NCBI RefSeq assembly: GCF_014466955.1
Contig: NZ_AP023396.1
Coordinates: 620,001-684,000, forward strand
Direction: 5' to 3'
Source: Nocardia wallacei
GTDB lineage: Bacteria > Actinomycetota > Actinomycetes > Mycobacteriales > Mycobacteriaceae
Length of the DNA stretch: 64,000 bases
The notes under the pieces were generated by a model. That model was not told the origin of the DNA. It saw only the letters and a list, made by a program, of their open reading frames with translations, and ran no database searches. Made by a program: the position numbers and the translations under genes. This document shows positions 1-9,346 of the stretch, piece by piece; position 1 is the stretch's first letter; every line of letters begins with the position of its first letter.

Positions 1-1181
1 CAGCGGGCCTCCTGATCGTTCTGGTGCGGCAGCAGCCAGTGCGGTCCGACGAAGAACATGACCGTGATCGCGGCGAGGATGCCGGTGTACACCCGGCCGC
101 GCCGGGGATGGTGCGGCGGAAGGCCGTTCGTGCCGCGCGTGGTCTGCGCGGCGACCGCGGTCAGCAGCGCGGGCGCGACCCAGACCCAGTGGTGCGACCA
201 CGAGATGGGTGAGATCAGCAGCACGGCCGCGGCGTTCACCAGCAGCGCGGCGATCTCGGCTCCGGCGTCGAGCAGCCGCTTCATCCACAGCGCGGCGAGC
301 CCGACGGCGATGAGCGACAGGATGATCCAGATCAGGGTCGCGGTGCCGTCGGAGACCCCGAGCCGGAACGCGAAGCCCTTCAGCGACTGGTTACCGGCAT
401 AGGACGCCGGGCCGATGCGGTCGGTATCCCACAGCGTGGTGAACCAGTACTCCGCCGAATCCCGCGGGAACAGCAGGAAACCCAGGCCGACCGCCCCGAT
501 CGCGGACAGCACCAGCGTGATCGAGGTGCGCCAATCACGGCGGATCAGGAAATAGAGCAGATAGGCGCCGGGAATCAGCTTGACCGACACCGCGATTCCG
601 ATCAGCATGCCGCGCGGCCAGAACGGCTTGCGCACGAGCGCGTCCAGTGCGATCGCGGCCATCAGGATCAGATTGATCTGCCCGAAGTTGAAGGTCTGGC
701 GTACCGGTTCGGTGAGACCGAGGACGGCCACGGCGCCGATCACCAGGGCCAGCCGGGTCGGGCGCTCCAGGTTCGGGCGTAATCGGATGAGCACCAGCCA
801 CAACGTGATTCCCAGGCTCGCCAGCGAAATCACCAGCACCAGAGCCTCGGCCGCGCCCAGCGGCAGTACGGCCAGCGGCGTGAACACCAGCGCGGCCAGC
901 GGGGGATAGGTGAACGGCAGGCCGATCCCGCCCGACTTCGGCATCGGACCGTAGAGGTCGCCGCCGTCGAGCCAGACGCGGGCGCCGTTGCGGTACACCT
1001 GCAGGTCGATGTAGCCATGCCATAGCTTGAAGACGAAGGAGAGGATCGCCGACAACGCGAACAGGGCGATTGCGATCAGCAGCAGACGTAGCTGACGAGT
1101 TGTCAGACCTGCTGTGAGGGCCCCCTCGGCGGCAGTCACCGGCGCTTCGTCCGGATCCGCGACCCTGGATCGATCTGTCAC
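1..1181 (-). CDS. GT87 (DUF2029) alpha-mannosyltransferase, 3' end missing
   Basis: Polytopic membrane glycosyltransferase that would transfer mannose from polyprenol-phosphate-mannose to a cell-envelope lipoglycan on the periplasmic face, like mycobacterial PimE/Rv2181. From the GTG at 1181 the frame stays open to the left edge (about 393 codons). An N-terminal membrane segment is followed by the family's early loop (GYIDLQVYRNGARVW) and the proline-rich TYPPLAAL segment; further on PISWSHHWVWVAP is a typical GT87 motif. The C-terminus lies outside the window. The gene is divergent from purL. The family call is firm; the exact acceptor cannot be told. Confidence 0.85.
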   Translation of the reverse strand, partial: MTDRSRVADPDEAPVTAAEGALTAGLTTRQLRLLLIAIALFALSAILSFVFKLWHGYIDLQVYRNGARVWLDGGDLYGPMPKSGGIGLPFTYPPLAALVFTPLAVLPLGAAEALVLVISLASLGITLWLVLIRLRPNLERPTRLALVIGAVAVLGLTEPVRQTFNFGQINLILMAAIALDALVRKPFWPRGMLIGIAVSVKLIPGAYLLYFLIRRDWRTSITLVLSAIGAVGLGFLLFPRDSAEYWFTTLWDTDRIGPASYAGNQSLKGFAFRLGVSDGTATLIWIILSLIAVGLAALWMKRLLDAGAEIAALLVNAAAVLLISPISWSHHWVWVAPALLTAVAAQTTRGTNGLPPHHPRRGRVYTGILAAITVMFFVGPHWLLPHQNDQEAR

Positions 1182-1341
1182 TTGATCAGCGTATCCCGGC
1201 ACCGGTCGGCTGCCTGGTCGGGTGGGGTTTGCCACACACTAGACTGAGCTGGTCTCCCCGCCCGCTCGAGCCTCACGTCGCACCCGGCGCCGCTGCCGGT
1301 TGCCCGTCGTATGCCCGGCCGAAAGGACCTTGGTACCCACC

Positions 1342-3636
1342 GTGACTGTCCCCGTCGACACCGTCAGCGCCGCCGCAGCCACCCCGGATACCCCCCAGCC
1401 CTACAAGGAACTGGGCCTGAAGGACGACGAATACGCCCGCATCCGGGAGATTCTCGGCCGCCGCCCGACCGAGGCCGAGCTGGCGATGTACTCGGTGATG
1501 TGGAGCGAGCACTGCTCCTACAAGTCCTCCAAGGTGCATCTGCGCTATTTCGGGCAGACCACCACCGACGAGATGCGGCAGGCCATGCTGGCCGGAATCG
1601 GCGAGAACGCGGGCGTGGTCGACATCGGCGACGGCTGGGCGGTCACGTTCAAGGTGGAGAGCCACAATCATCCGTCCTACGTCGAGCCGTATCAGGGCGC
1701 GGCGACCGGTGTCGGCGGCATCGTGCGCGACATCATGGCCATGGGCGCGCGGCCGATCGCGGTCATGGACCAGCTGCGGTTCGGCGCGGCCGACCATCCC
1801 GACACCCGGCGCGTGGTCGACGGTGTGGTGCGCGGTGTCGGCGGCTACGGCAATTCGCTGGGACTGCCGAACGTCGGCGGCGAGACCGTCTTCGATCCGT
1901 CCTATCAAGGCAATCCGCTGGTGAACGCGCTGTGCGCGGGCGTGATGCGGGTGGAGGATCTGCACCTGGCGTTCGCCTCCGGGCAGGGCAACAAGATCAT
2001 TCTTTTCGGCGCGCGGACGGGGCTCGACGGCATCGGCGGCGTCTCGGTGCTGGCCTCGGACACCTTCTCCGGCGACGAGTCGGGCACGGGCCGCAAGAAG
2101 TTGCCGAGCGTGCAGGTGGGCGATCCGTTCGCCGAGAAGGTGCTCATCGAGTGCTGTCTGGAGCTGTACCACGCCGGCCTGGTAGTCGGCATCCAGGATC
2201 TCGGCGGGGCCGGATTGTCTTGTGCCACTTCCGAACTCGCGGCGGCGGGCGACGGGGGCATGCACGTCGAGCTGGATCGGGTGCCGTTGCGCGCGGCCGA
2301 TATGACTCCGGCGGAGATTCTGTCGAGCGAGTCGCAGGAGCGCATGTGCGCGGTGGTGACCCCGGACAACGTCGACGCCTTCCTCGCCGTCTGCAAGAAG
2401 TGGGACGTGCTGGCCACCGTGATCGGCGAGGTCACCGACGGTGATCGCCTGGTGGTGACCTGGCACGGCGAGACCGTGGTGGATGTGCCGCCGCGCACCG
2501 TCGCCCACGAGGGCCCGGTCTACGAGCGCCCGGTGCGGCGCCCCGAGGAGCAGGACGCGTTGATCGCCGATGTCCCGGATGCGTTGGCGCGCCCGACAAC
2601 CGGCGACGAGCTGCGCGCTACCGCGTTGAAACTGCTCGCCAGCCCGCAGCTGTGCAGTCGCCGCTGGATCGTCGAGCAGTACGACCGCTACGTGCGCGGC
2701 AACACCGTGCTGGCCGAGCACGCCGACGCCGGGGTCATCCGCATCGACGAGGCGTCCGGCCGCGGCATCGCGCTGGCCACCGACGCCTCCGGCCGCTACA
2801 CCAAGCTCGATCCGTACACCGGCGCGCAGCTGGCGCTGGCCGAGGCCTACCGCAATGTCGCCACCACCGGCGCCACCCCGAAGGCCGTCACCAACTGCCT
2901 GAACTTCGGCTCACCGGAGGATCCGGGCGTGATGTGGCAGTTCCAGCAGGCCGTGCGCGGGCTCGCGGACGGCTGTGCGGCGCTGGGCATCCCGGTCACC
3001 GGCGGCAACGTCAGCTTCTACAACCAGACCGGGCAGACGGCGATCCTGCCGACACCGGTGGTCGGTGTGCTCGGTGTCATCGACGATGTGCACCGCCGCA
3101 TCCCGACCGGGCTGGGCACCGAGCCGGGCGAGACGCTGATCCTGCTCGGTGACACCCGCGACGAATTCGGCGGCTCCATCTGGGCGCAGGTCGAACACGA
3201 CCACCTCGGTGGCGTACCGCCGCGGGTCGATCTGGCCCGCGAGCAGTTGCTCGCCGAGGTGCTCACCGCCGGTTCCCGCGACGGAATGATCAGCGCCGCC
3301 CACGATCTCAGCGAGGGCGGCCTGATGCAGTCGGTCGTGGAGGCCGCGCTCGCCGGCGAAACCGGTTGCCGCGTCCTGCTTCCCGACGACGCCGACCCGT
3401 TCGTCACCTTGTTCTCCGAGTCCGCGGGCCGCGTCCTGGTCGCGGTGCCGCGCACCGAGGAGACCCGCTTCACCAAGATGTGCACCGCTCGCGGCCTGCC
3501 GTGGGCACGCATCGGCGTGGTCGACCAGGGCTCGGATTCCGTCGAGGTCCAGGGTCAGTTCACGGTGACGCTCGACGAGCTGCGCGAAACCTTCGAGGGC
3601 ACGCTGCCGCGGCTGTTCGGGCTCCACGCGAGCTGA
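1342..3636 (+). CDS. purL: Phosphoribosylformylglycinamidine synthase subunit II
   Basis: Small-type PurL (764 aa) of the PurLQS complex, which uses glutamine-derived ammonia and ATP to convert FGAR to FGAM in purine synthesis. Near line-by-line similarity to mycobacterial PurL: the [23 protein letters not shown] opening, [19 protein letters not shown] near residue 107, [16 protein letters not shown] near 260 and HDLSEGGL near 654. I chose GTG 1342; an in-frame TTG at 1330 is also possible, and the AAAGGA at 1322-1327 sits too close to the TTG and rather far from the GTG, so the start is uncertain by four codons. purF and purM lie 6 and 10 kb downstream on the same strand. Confidence 0.97.
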   Translation: MTVPVDTVSAAAATPDTPQPYKELGLKDDEYARIREILGRRPTEAELAMYSVMWSEHCSYKSSKVHLRYFGQTTTDEMRQAMLAGIGENAGVVDIGDGWAVTFKVESHNHPSYVEPYQGAATGVGGIVRDIMAMGARPIAVMDQLRFGAADHPDTRRVVDGVVRGVGGYGNSLGLPNVGGETVFDPSYQGNPLVNALCAGVMRVEDLHLAFASGQGNKIILFGARTGLDGIGGVSVLASDTFSGDESGTGRKKLPSVQVGDPFAEKVLIECCLELYHAGLVVGIQDLGGAGLSCATSELAAAGDGGMHVELDRVPLRAADMTPAEILSSESQERMCAVVTPDNVDAFLAVCKKWDVLATVIGEVTDGDRLVVTWHGETVVDVPPRTVAHEGPVYERPVRRPEEQDALIADVPDALARPTTGDELRATALKLLASPQLCSRRWIVEQYDRYVRGNTVLAEHADAGVIRIDEASGRGIALATDASGRYTKLDPYTGAQLALAEAYRNVATTGATPKAVTNCLNFGSPEDPGVMWQFQQAVRGLADGCAALGIPVTGGNVSFYNQTGQTAILPTPVVGVLGVIDDVHRRIPTGLGTEPGETLILLGDTRDEFGGSIWAQVEHDHLGGVPPRVDLAREQLLAEVLTAGSRDGMISAAHDLSEGGLMQSVVEAALAGETGCRVLLPDDADPFVTLFSESAGRVLVAVPRTEETRFTKMCTARGLPWARIGVVDQGSDSVEVQGQFTVTLDELRETFEGTLPRLFGLHAS

Positions 3637-3649
3637 TCGCGGATGGTGG

Positions 3650-3940
3650 TCAGCTCATCATCTTGAACGGATCATGCTCGGCCATCAGCTTTTCCATGCG
3701 GGCCTCGTCGATGCGGTGGGTGACCTTGGCCGTCTCGACCTGGTCGCGGACCACCTTGGCGAGAGTGAAGGTGCTGCTCACCAGGAACAGCACGGCCATC
3801 AGGAGGAAGCCGCGCTGCCAGATGTCCAGCGGTAGATAGAAGATGCCCGCGCAGGCCGCGAAGAAGCTGACGCCGAAGGCGATAGCGGCCTGCGCGAGAA
3901 AAGCGGGAGTGCTCTTCTGCTGTGCGTTCGGGTTGCTCAT
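3650..3940 (-). CDS. YiaA/YiaB-type small inner-membrane protein
   Basis: 96-residue protein with two hydrophobic helices (about residues 13-32 and 41-63) joined by a short YLPLDIW turn and followed by a charged cytoplasmic tail. This matches the YiaA/YiaB two-helix domain family, whose function is not established. The stop lies 13 bases from the purL stop, so the two genes converge. The start ATG is the only good one, directly followed by a hydrophilic SNPNAQQ stretch. Assignment is by topology and remembered similarity. Confidence 0.75.
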   Translation of the reverse strand: MSNPNAQQKSTPAFLAQAAIAFGVSFFAACAGIFYLPLDIWQRGFLLMAVLFLVSSTFTLAKVVRDQVETAKVTHRIDEARMEKLMAEHDPFKMMS

Positions 3941-4079
3941 GGGTACAGCGTGCCGGTCGCGCGCCGCGCGGGAACGCGTAGAACTACCCGGTTACGGCTG
4001 GGTAATTCCCGGGCCGCCAGTTATTGTGCTCACGCGGTGAGATCCCCGATTTCCGATCTGGTGCCGCCATACTTGACGG

Positions 4080-5837
4080 GTGCTCGATACCGCCGAGACT
4101 CTCACGACGCTGCGTGCGCGCGGCGGCGTGGCTGCCCGGCGCTCCGCCATGCTGTTGCGCCGCGTCGAGGCGGATGTGGTCGGGCTCAACTATGTCGGAC
4201 TCGTCGTGGCGACGGTGTTCTTCGCCTGGTCGGTCACGCCGTCGCTGCTGCCGCGCGACTGGCTGTTCCAGGGTCTCATCAGCGGACTCAACGCCGCGGC
4301 CGGGTACGGCGCGGGTTGTCTGCTGGAGTGGTTGTTCCGCAAGTGGATTCGGCCCCGGCTACCGGTCGCAACGCCGCCGCTGCGGGTGCGGTACGCGCTG
4401 AAACTCGTCGTGCTGGCGGCGTGCGTGCTGATCGCCGTCTGGATGCTGGTGCTGTCGGCGGACTGGCAGCGGCAGATCTCCGCGCTGATGGACATGGAGG
4501 GCACCACCCGCGCCGCGTACCTGCGCACCGGTGCGCTGAGCCTGACCGTCGGCGTCATCGTGGTCGCGGTGTACCGCACCCTGCGCGAGACGGTGCGGTT
4601 CTTCGCGCGATTGCTCAGCCGCTGGGTGCGGGTGCCGCCGAAATTCGCGCCGACCGTCGGCGTCATCGTGCTGACCGTGCTGGCCGTGACGTTGTTCAAC
4701 GGTGTGGCCACGCGGGCCTTCTTCGCGGTGGCCAACTCGGCGTTCAGCGTGCGCAACGACAAGATGTCCGACTACGCGGTGCGGCCGCAGCGGCCCGAAC
4801 GTTCCGGCAGCCCGGGGTCGCTGGCGAAATGGGAGACGCTGGGTTCGGAGGGACGGTGGTTCGTCTCGCACGGCCCGGACGCGTTCCGCATCGGCGCGGT
4901 GACGAAAGCACCGGCGCGTGAGCCGGTTCGGGTCTACGTCGGCCTGGACTCGGCGGAAGACGGTGTGACACAGGAACAGCTGGCGGTCGAGGAGCTGGAA
5001 CGCACCCACGCTTTCGACCGCAAGGTGCTGGTGGTGGTCACCACGACCGGCACCGGCTGGGTGAATTCGGAGACGGCCGGGGCGATCGAGTACCTGTACC
5101 ACGGCGACACCGCGATCGTCGCGTCCCAGTACTCGTATCTGCCGAGCGTGCTGTCGTTCCTGGCCGACCGCGAGAAGGTGGCGGCGGCCGGGCAGAAGAT
5201 GTTCGACGCCATCCACGCGGCATGGTCGCGGCGCCCGCCGGAGGCGCGGCCCAAGCTGCTGGTGTACGGGGAGAGTCTCGGGTCGCAGGGCTCGGAGTCG
5301 GCGTTCGACGGGCTCGCGGATCTGCGCGGCCAGGTGGACGGCGCGCTGTGGGTGGGGCCGCCGAACTCGAATCGGCTGTGGCGGCAGTTCATCGACCGCC
5401 GCGACCCCGGCACCCGTGAGGTGGAGCCGATCTACGCCGACGGGCTGGTGGTCCGGTTCGGTTCCGTCGCACCGGATCTGAGCAGACCGTCGGCGGATTG
5501 GCGGCGCCCGCGCATCGCGTATCTGCAGCACGCGTCCGATCCCATCGTGTGGTGGTCGCCGGATCTGATCTTCTCGCAGCCGGATTGGCTGTCCGAGCCG
5601 CGCGGGGCCGACGTATCGTCGCAGATGCGGTGGTGGCCGTTCGTCACATTCTGGCAGGTGGCCGTGGACCTGACCAACGCCCAGGGCGTCAGCGACGGGC
5701 ACGGCCACAATTACGGCAGCCTGGTCCTGGACGGCTGGGCGGCCGTGCTGCCGCCGCCGGACTGGACTCCGGAGATCCACGAGCGCATCCGCACCCAGTT
5801 GGAGTTGTCCGAGGCATTCGAGCGTGCGGTGAAATGA
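4080..5837 (+). CDS. Membrane-anchored alpha/beta-hydrolase (Abhydrolase_9 type)
   Basis: 585-aa protein with an N-terminal half of about five membrane helices (residues 35-230) and a soluble C-terminal alpha/beta-hydrolase domain. The nucleophile elbow is GESLGSQGSE with Ser near residue 399; DPIVWW near 480 and HGHNYG near 540 are candidate acid and histidine regions. This layout matches the Abhydrolase_9_N plus Abhydrolase_9 families common in mycolata and of unknown substrate. GTG 4080 is the start used. The stop is 3 bases before the next ATG, suggesting cotranscription with the CPBP protease. Confidence 0.85.
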   Translation: MLDTAETLTTLRARGGVAARRSAMLLRRVEADVVGLNYVGLVVATVFFAWSVTPSLLPRDWLFQGLISGLNAAAGYGAGCLLEWLFRKWIRPRLPVATPPLRVRYALKLVVLAACVLIAVWMLVLSADWQRQISALMDMEGTTRAAYLRTGALSLTVGVIVVAVYRTLRETVRFFARLLSRWVRVPPKFAPTVGVIVLTVLAVTLFNGVATRAFFAVANSAFSVRNDKMSDYAVRPQRPERSGSPGSLAKWETLGSEGRWFVSHGPDAFRIGAVTKAPAREPVRVYVGLDSAEDGVTQEQLAVEELERTHAFDRKVLVVVTTTGTGWVNSETAGAIEYLYHGDTAIVASQYSYLPSVLSFLADREKVAAAGQKMFDAIHAAWSRRPPEARPKLLVYGESLGSQGSESAFDGLADLRGQVDGALWVGPPNSNRLWRQFIDRRDPGTREVEPIYADGLVVRFGSVAPDLSRPSADWRRPRIAYLQHASDPIVWWSPDLIFSQPDWLSEPRGADVSSQMRWWPFVTFWQVAVDLTNAQGVSDGHGHNYGSLVLDGWAAVLPPPDWTPEIHERIRTQLELSEAFERAVK

Positions 5838-5840
5838 GCT

Positions 5841-6488
5841 ATGGGTAGAACGAGAAGACTTGCCGCTGTAGGACTTCCACTGTTGTGGAGCAATGTGCTG
5901 CTGCCTCGCCTGGCACTCGGGATCCGGTGCCGCACGGCCGCCAACGCCGCCTTCGCGACGACATACTCCCTCGCCTTCGACGGTCACCCGAACTGGCTCT
6001 CCCGCCGCGGTGCCCGCTGGGGCGCGGGCGCGGGGGCGATCGTCCTCGCCGGTTACGCTGCCGCCCTGGCGATTCCGCCCCTCCGCACTCGCATCACCAC
6101 CTTCACCGACCGCGCACCGGAAGTCCCCCTCACCGAATGGGTCCTCCTCCACATCCCCGTCGGCACCGTCTACAGCGAGGAACTGATCTTCCGAGCCACC
6201 CTCGACCCGCTTCTTGCTCCAGCCGGAAACTGGCTCGGTCCCTTGACCTTCGGCCTCTGGCACATCCACCCGGCCCGCGCCACCGGCGACAATGTCCTCG
6301 CCTCGATCGCCGCCACCACAGCCGCAGGCCGCATCTTCTCCTGCCTCCGCCGCCACACCGACAGCACAACGGCCCCCGCCCTTCTCCACCTCGCCCTCAA
6401 CGCAGGCGGCGCACTGGTCCCGCATCTCGCCACACATCTGAACCCCACCGAACTTCCCGCTCCGGAAAGCACCCCACCCCGCCGCTGA
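5841..6488 (+). CDS. CPBP-family intramembrane metalloprotease
   Basis: 215-aa membrane protein with the CPBP (CaaX protease/bacteriocin-processing, Abi) signature: SEELIFR near residue 114, then WHIHPAR near 140 and HLALNAGG near 185, providing the Glu-Glu and His ligands of the intramembrane active site. It is probably the counterpart of M. tuberculosis Rv0804, which also follows purL. It starts 3 bases after the hydrolase stop and is likely in the same operon. Substrate unknown. Confidence 0.85.
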   Translation: MGRTRRLAAVGLPLLWSNVLLPRLALGIRCRTAANAAFATTYSLAFDGHPNWLSRRGARWGAGAGAIVLAGYAAALAIPPLRTRITTFTDRAPEVPLTEWVLLHIPVGTVYSEELIFRATLDPLLAPAGNWLGPLTFGLWHIHPARATGDNVLASIAATTAAGRIFSCLRRHTDSTTAPALLHLALNAGGALVPHLATHLNPTELPAPESTPPRR

Positions 6489-6575
6489 CCCGACTCGCCG
6501 ACAACACGCCGAAAGATGTTGTCCCACACCGTACTTGCCGCCAATTCTGGCGGTCCCTCCCGATACCCTCCCCCC

Positions 6576-7448
6576 ATGCCCAGTGCCATGCACGAAGTCT
6601 TGGCCGACCTGTTCCGCCACCGCCCCTTGCTCGCCGCGGAACTACTGCAACGCGTGTTGGACACACCCCTACCCGAGTTCACCGATGCCCGCCTCGAAGG
6701 CGGCGACTTCCCCGACATCGACCCCACCGAATACCGTGCGGATGCCGTCATCGCGTTGACCAGCAACGGCACCACGGCACTGGCAATCGTCGTGGAGGCA
6801 CAACTCCGCCCCGACCCCGGCAAGCCGTGGAGCTGGCCGGTATACCTCACGACCCTGCGCGCACGCCTGCGGTGCGCAGTGGTGCTGCTGGTGGTCTGCC
6901 CGAGCAATCGCACCGCGGCATGGTGCCGCACGCCTATCCCCCTCGCCCCCGGATGCGTACTGACCCCGGTCGTCATCGGCCCCACGGAGGTCCCGGTAAT
7001 CACCGATCCCGCATCCGCTCTGGAAAACCCCGAAATGACCGTCCTGTCGGCGATCACGCACCGCAACGACGACGCCCGAGACAAGATCCTCTCGGTCGTC
7101 GCCAGCACGATAGTCGACGTTCCGAACGGTGAAATGTACATTGACCTGGTAATGGCCGTACTCCCCAAGGCGGCCCGGGACATGTTGGAGACCCTCATGA
7201 GCACCGGCACCTACGAGTACAAGAGCGAGTTCGCCCGCCGCTACTACGACCGTGGTGAAGCACAGGGTGAGGCGCGCGGTGAGGCGCGTGGAGAGGCGAA
7301 GACTCTGCTGAAGGTGCTGCGGCACCGTTTCAGCGTCCCCGACTCCGTGGCCCAGCGGGTGGAGGGCTGCACCGATATCGAGCAACTCGACACCTGGACC
7401 GATCGTGCGTTGAGCGCCGACACATTGGATGAGGTATTCGAGGGCTAG
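6576..7448 (+). CDS. Rpn/PD-(D/E)XK-like family protein
   Basis: 290-aa protein resembling actinobacterial proteins distantly related to Rpn (YhgA-like) recombination-promoting nucleases. Near the N-terminus it has ADAVIAL followed about 15 residues later by AIVVEAQL, which fits the D...ExQ core of the PD-(D/E)XK fold. The C-terminal third carries RGEAQGEARGEARGEAKTLL, the Gly-Glu-Ala repeat and helix typical of this group. I chose ATG 6576; upstream in-frame codons give a proline-rich stretch unlike the family, and ATG 6588 is an alternative. These proteins occur in many paralogous copies in Streptomyces and Nocardia; function unproven. Confidence 0.65.
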   Translation: MPSAMHEVLADLFRHRPLLAAELLQRVLDTPLPEFTDARLEGGDFPDIDPTEYRADAVIALTSNGTTALAIVVEAQLRPDPGKPWSWPVYLTTLRARLRCAVVLLVVCPSNRTAAWCRTPIPLAPGCVLTPVVIGPTEVPVITDPASALENPEMTVLSAITHRNDDARDKILSVVASTIVDVPNGEMYIDLVMAVLPKAARDMLETLMSTGTYEYKSEFARRYYDRGEAQGEARGEARGEAKTLLKVLRHRFSVPDSVAQRVEGCTDIEQLDTWTDRALSADTLDEVFEG

Positions 7449-7497
7449 CGGGGGTGATCGGCGGTAGGGCGGTCGGGGGCACCGCTAATCTCGGGTT

Positions 7498-7884
7498 GTG
7501 GTGCGACGACCTGTGGTGGATCCGGTGGAGCTGCGAGGGGCTGTGGATGCGGTGGCGGGGTGGTTGCGGGATGAGGGGGTGGGGTCGCCGGGGCGGGGGG
7601 AGCTTGCGGCGGCGGTGAAGGGGAGTGTGCGGGCGTTGGCGGCCAGTGCGCCGGGGCATTCGGTGGAGGTGCGGGTGCCGCCGTTCGTGGCGGTGCAGTG
7701 CATCGAGGGGCCGCGGCATACGCGGGGGACGCCGCCGAATGTGGTGGAGACCGATGCGCGGACGTGGCTGCTGCTGGCGACTGGGCTGCTCGAGTTCGAG
7801 GACGCGGTGGCATCGGGAAAGCTGACCGCGTCCGGGTTGCGGGCCGCCGAGGTCGCGCGGTGGCTGCCGGTGGTTGCGCTCTGA
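7498..7884 (+). CDS. Sterol-carrier-fold conserved protein (Rv0807-like)
   Basis: 128-aa soluble protein. The segment VRVPPFVAVQCIEGPRHTRG and the following NVVETDARTWLLLATG match the conserved actinobacterial family annotated as sterol carrier family, found just before purF in mycobacteria (Rv0807). No catalytic residues are recognisable. GTG 7498 is the start. It lies between the Rpn-like gene and the converging DUF3533 gene, and the conserved position next to purF is the best support. Confidence 0.8.
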   Translation: MVRRPVVDPVELRGAVDAVAGWLRDEGVGSPGRGELAAAVKGSVRALAASAPGHSVEVRVPPFVAVQCIEGPRHTRGTPPNVVETDARTWLLLATGLLEFEDAVASGKLTASGLRAAEVARWLPVVAL

Positions 7885-7908
7885 TCGCTGCGAGCGCCCG
7901 GCCCCGGG

Positions 7909-9234
7909 TCAGGCCGGGCGTGGGGTGAGCGGTTTGCGTTCCAGGCCCTTGTGGTCGTAGAAGCGGGTGATCGTGAGGCCGAGGGCGAGGCCGATTGCCA
8001 AGCCCAGCACCGACATCCAGATGCCGCGGGTCAGGCCGGCCGCGCCGCTGCCGTTGAAGTACAGCAGCGATCGGGTGCCGAGGAACACCTGGTGCATCGG
8101 TTCGAAATTCGCCAGCCAGCCGAAGTACTTCGGGGTCGCCTCGATCGGCACCGTGCCGCCGGAGGAGGGCAGGCCCAGGATGATGAACACGATCAGATTG
8201 ACGATCAGCCCGGACGTGCCGATGGCGGCGAGCACGGAGGTACAGGTGAAGCCCACCGCGATCATCACCAGCACGCCGTAGAGAAACAGCGCCAGCGGTT
8301 TGTCGATGGGCATGCCGAGCAACTTCCCGATACCGAGCAGCGCCGCCGACACCACCACCGCCATCGTCGCCACGGCCGCCCATTTCAGCAGCAGCGTCTG
8401 CACCCGGGAGATCGAGGCGCGCGGATAGTGCACGTACCACGGCCCCCATTCGGTCGGCAGGAATCCCAGTGCCGCGTCGATCAGCTGATGGATGATCATC
8501 GCGCCGACCATGCCCACCAGCAGAAGCAGCAGGCTGTAGAAGAACGCGGTCAGCCCCTCGCCCGAACCGCCCGGTAGCGGCCGGAACTGCTCGACCACGA
8601 TGTCGAGCGGCGCGGCCAGCGTGATCCGGGTGGCACCGGACAACTCCGGCGCGGGCGCACCGCCCGGCGGCGGTGTCAGCTGGGCCCGCACCTGCTCGGT
8701 CAACTGCTTGCCGACCTGCGCCTGCACCTGCGTCAGCGCCTCCTCCCCGAACCGCTCCAGGATGGCCGTGGCGAAAGCGCCGGTGCGCGGGTTGGTCTGC
8801 AGCGTGATGATCGGCCGCTCGATGTCGCCGGGGATGACGCTGCCGATTCCGAGAATTCCCAACCGCTTCGAGAAATCGCTCGGGATGTAGATGGTCCCGT
8901 ACACCTGCGCCGACTGCATCTGCAACTGCGCCTCGCCCGGCCCGACCACACGCAGATCGATCTTGTCCGACGGCACCGCCTGCCGCAGTCCGTCGGCCAC
9001 CTGATCGCCGAAGTTCACCGGCTTGTCCTGGCCCGGCAGGGTGTCGCCGACATCCTGATTCACCAGCGCGACCGGAAACCCGTGCAGGTTCTTCTCCGGG
9101 TCGACGACATAGTCGAGATACATCACACCCAGCAGCGAGGCCAGCAGTGTCATGACGATCACCGGGAAAACCCATTTCACCGGGGTCAGATGCCGTGCCG
9201 GGGGACCCTGTTCCGCAGTGTCGGTAGTCGCCAC
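7909..9234 (-). CDS. DUF3533 / YhgE-Pip-like membrane protein
   Basis: 441-aa integral membrane protein with the ABC-2-like layout: one N-terminal helix (about 20-42), a long extracytoplasmic domain (45-210) and a C-terminal block of five or six helices (about 225-430). The proximal sequence GFPVALVNQDVGD is the hallmark of the YhgE/Pip and DUF3533 (SNG1) group. In the C-terminal part LGLPSSGGTVPIEATPKYF is conserved. Such proteins are proposed exporters or secretion-system parts; no ATPase is adjacent. GTG 9234 is preferred because the upstream open frame overlaps the purF promoter region. Divergent from purF. Confidence 0.8.
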   Translation of the reverse strand: MATTDTAEQGPPARHLTPVKWVFPVIVMTLLASLLGVMYLDYVVDPEKNLHGFPVALVNQDVGDTLPGQDKPVNFGDQVADGLRQAVPSDKIDLRVVGPGEAQLQMQSAQVYGTIYIPSDFSKRLGILGIGSVIPGDIERPIITLQTNPRTGAFATAILERFGEEALTQVQAQVGKQLTEQVRAQLTPPPGGAPAPELSGATRITLAAPLDIVVEQFRPLPGGSGEGLTAFFYSLLLLLVGMVGAMIIHQLIDAALGFLPTEWGPWYVHYPRASISRVQTLLLKWAAVATMAVVVSAALLGIGKLLGMPIDKPLALFLYGVLVMIAVGFTCTSVLAAIGTSGLIVNLIVFIILGLPSSGGTVPIEATPKYFGWLANFEPMHQVFLGTRSLLYFNGSGAAGLTRGIWMSVLGLAIGLALGLTITRFYDHKGLERKPLTPRPA

Positions 9235-9346
9235 GGTCGAACCGTAGCAGCAAACAGCCTGCCAACCGGGTGATCCCGCGCGAGGTTTCGGACGGATGAC
9301 CCGTAGAATGATCACTGCCCCCAGCCCGCCGAACAGGGAGCAAACG

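Noticed and set aside
4359..6620. 753-codon minus-strand ORF opposite the hydrolase and CPBP genes
   Set aside because: Antisense shadow of high-G+C coding sequence; Arg/His/Gly-rich composition with no family resemblance, while the + strand genes have clear motifs.
9182..9346. Purine riboswitch or PurR-type leader before purF
   Set aside because: No purine-riboswitch core or long inverted repeat is visible; only a standard RBS.
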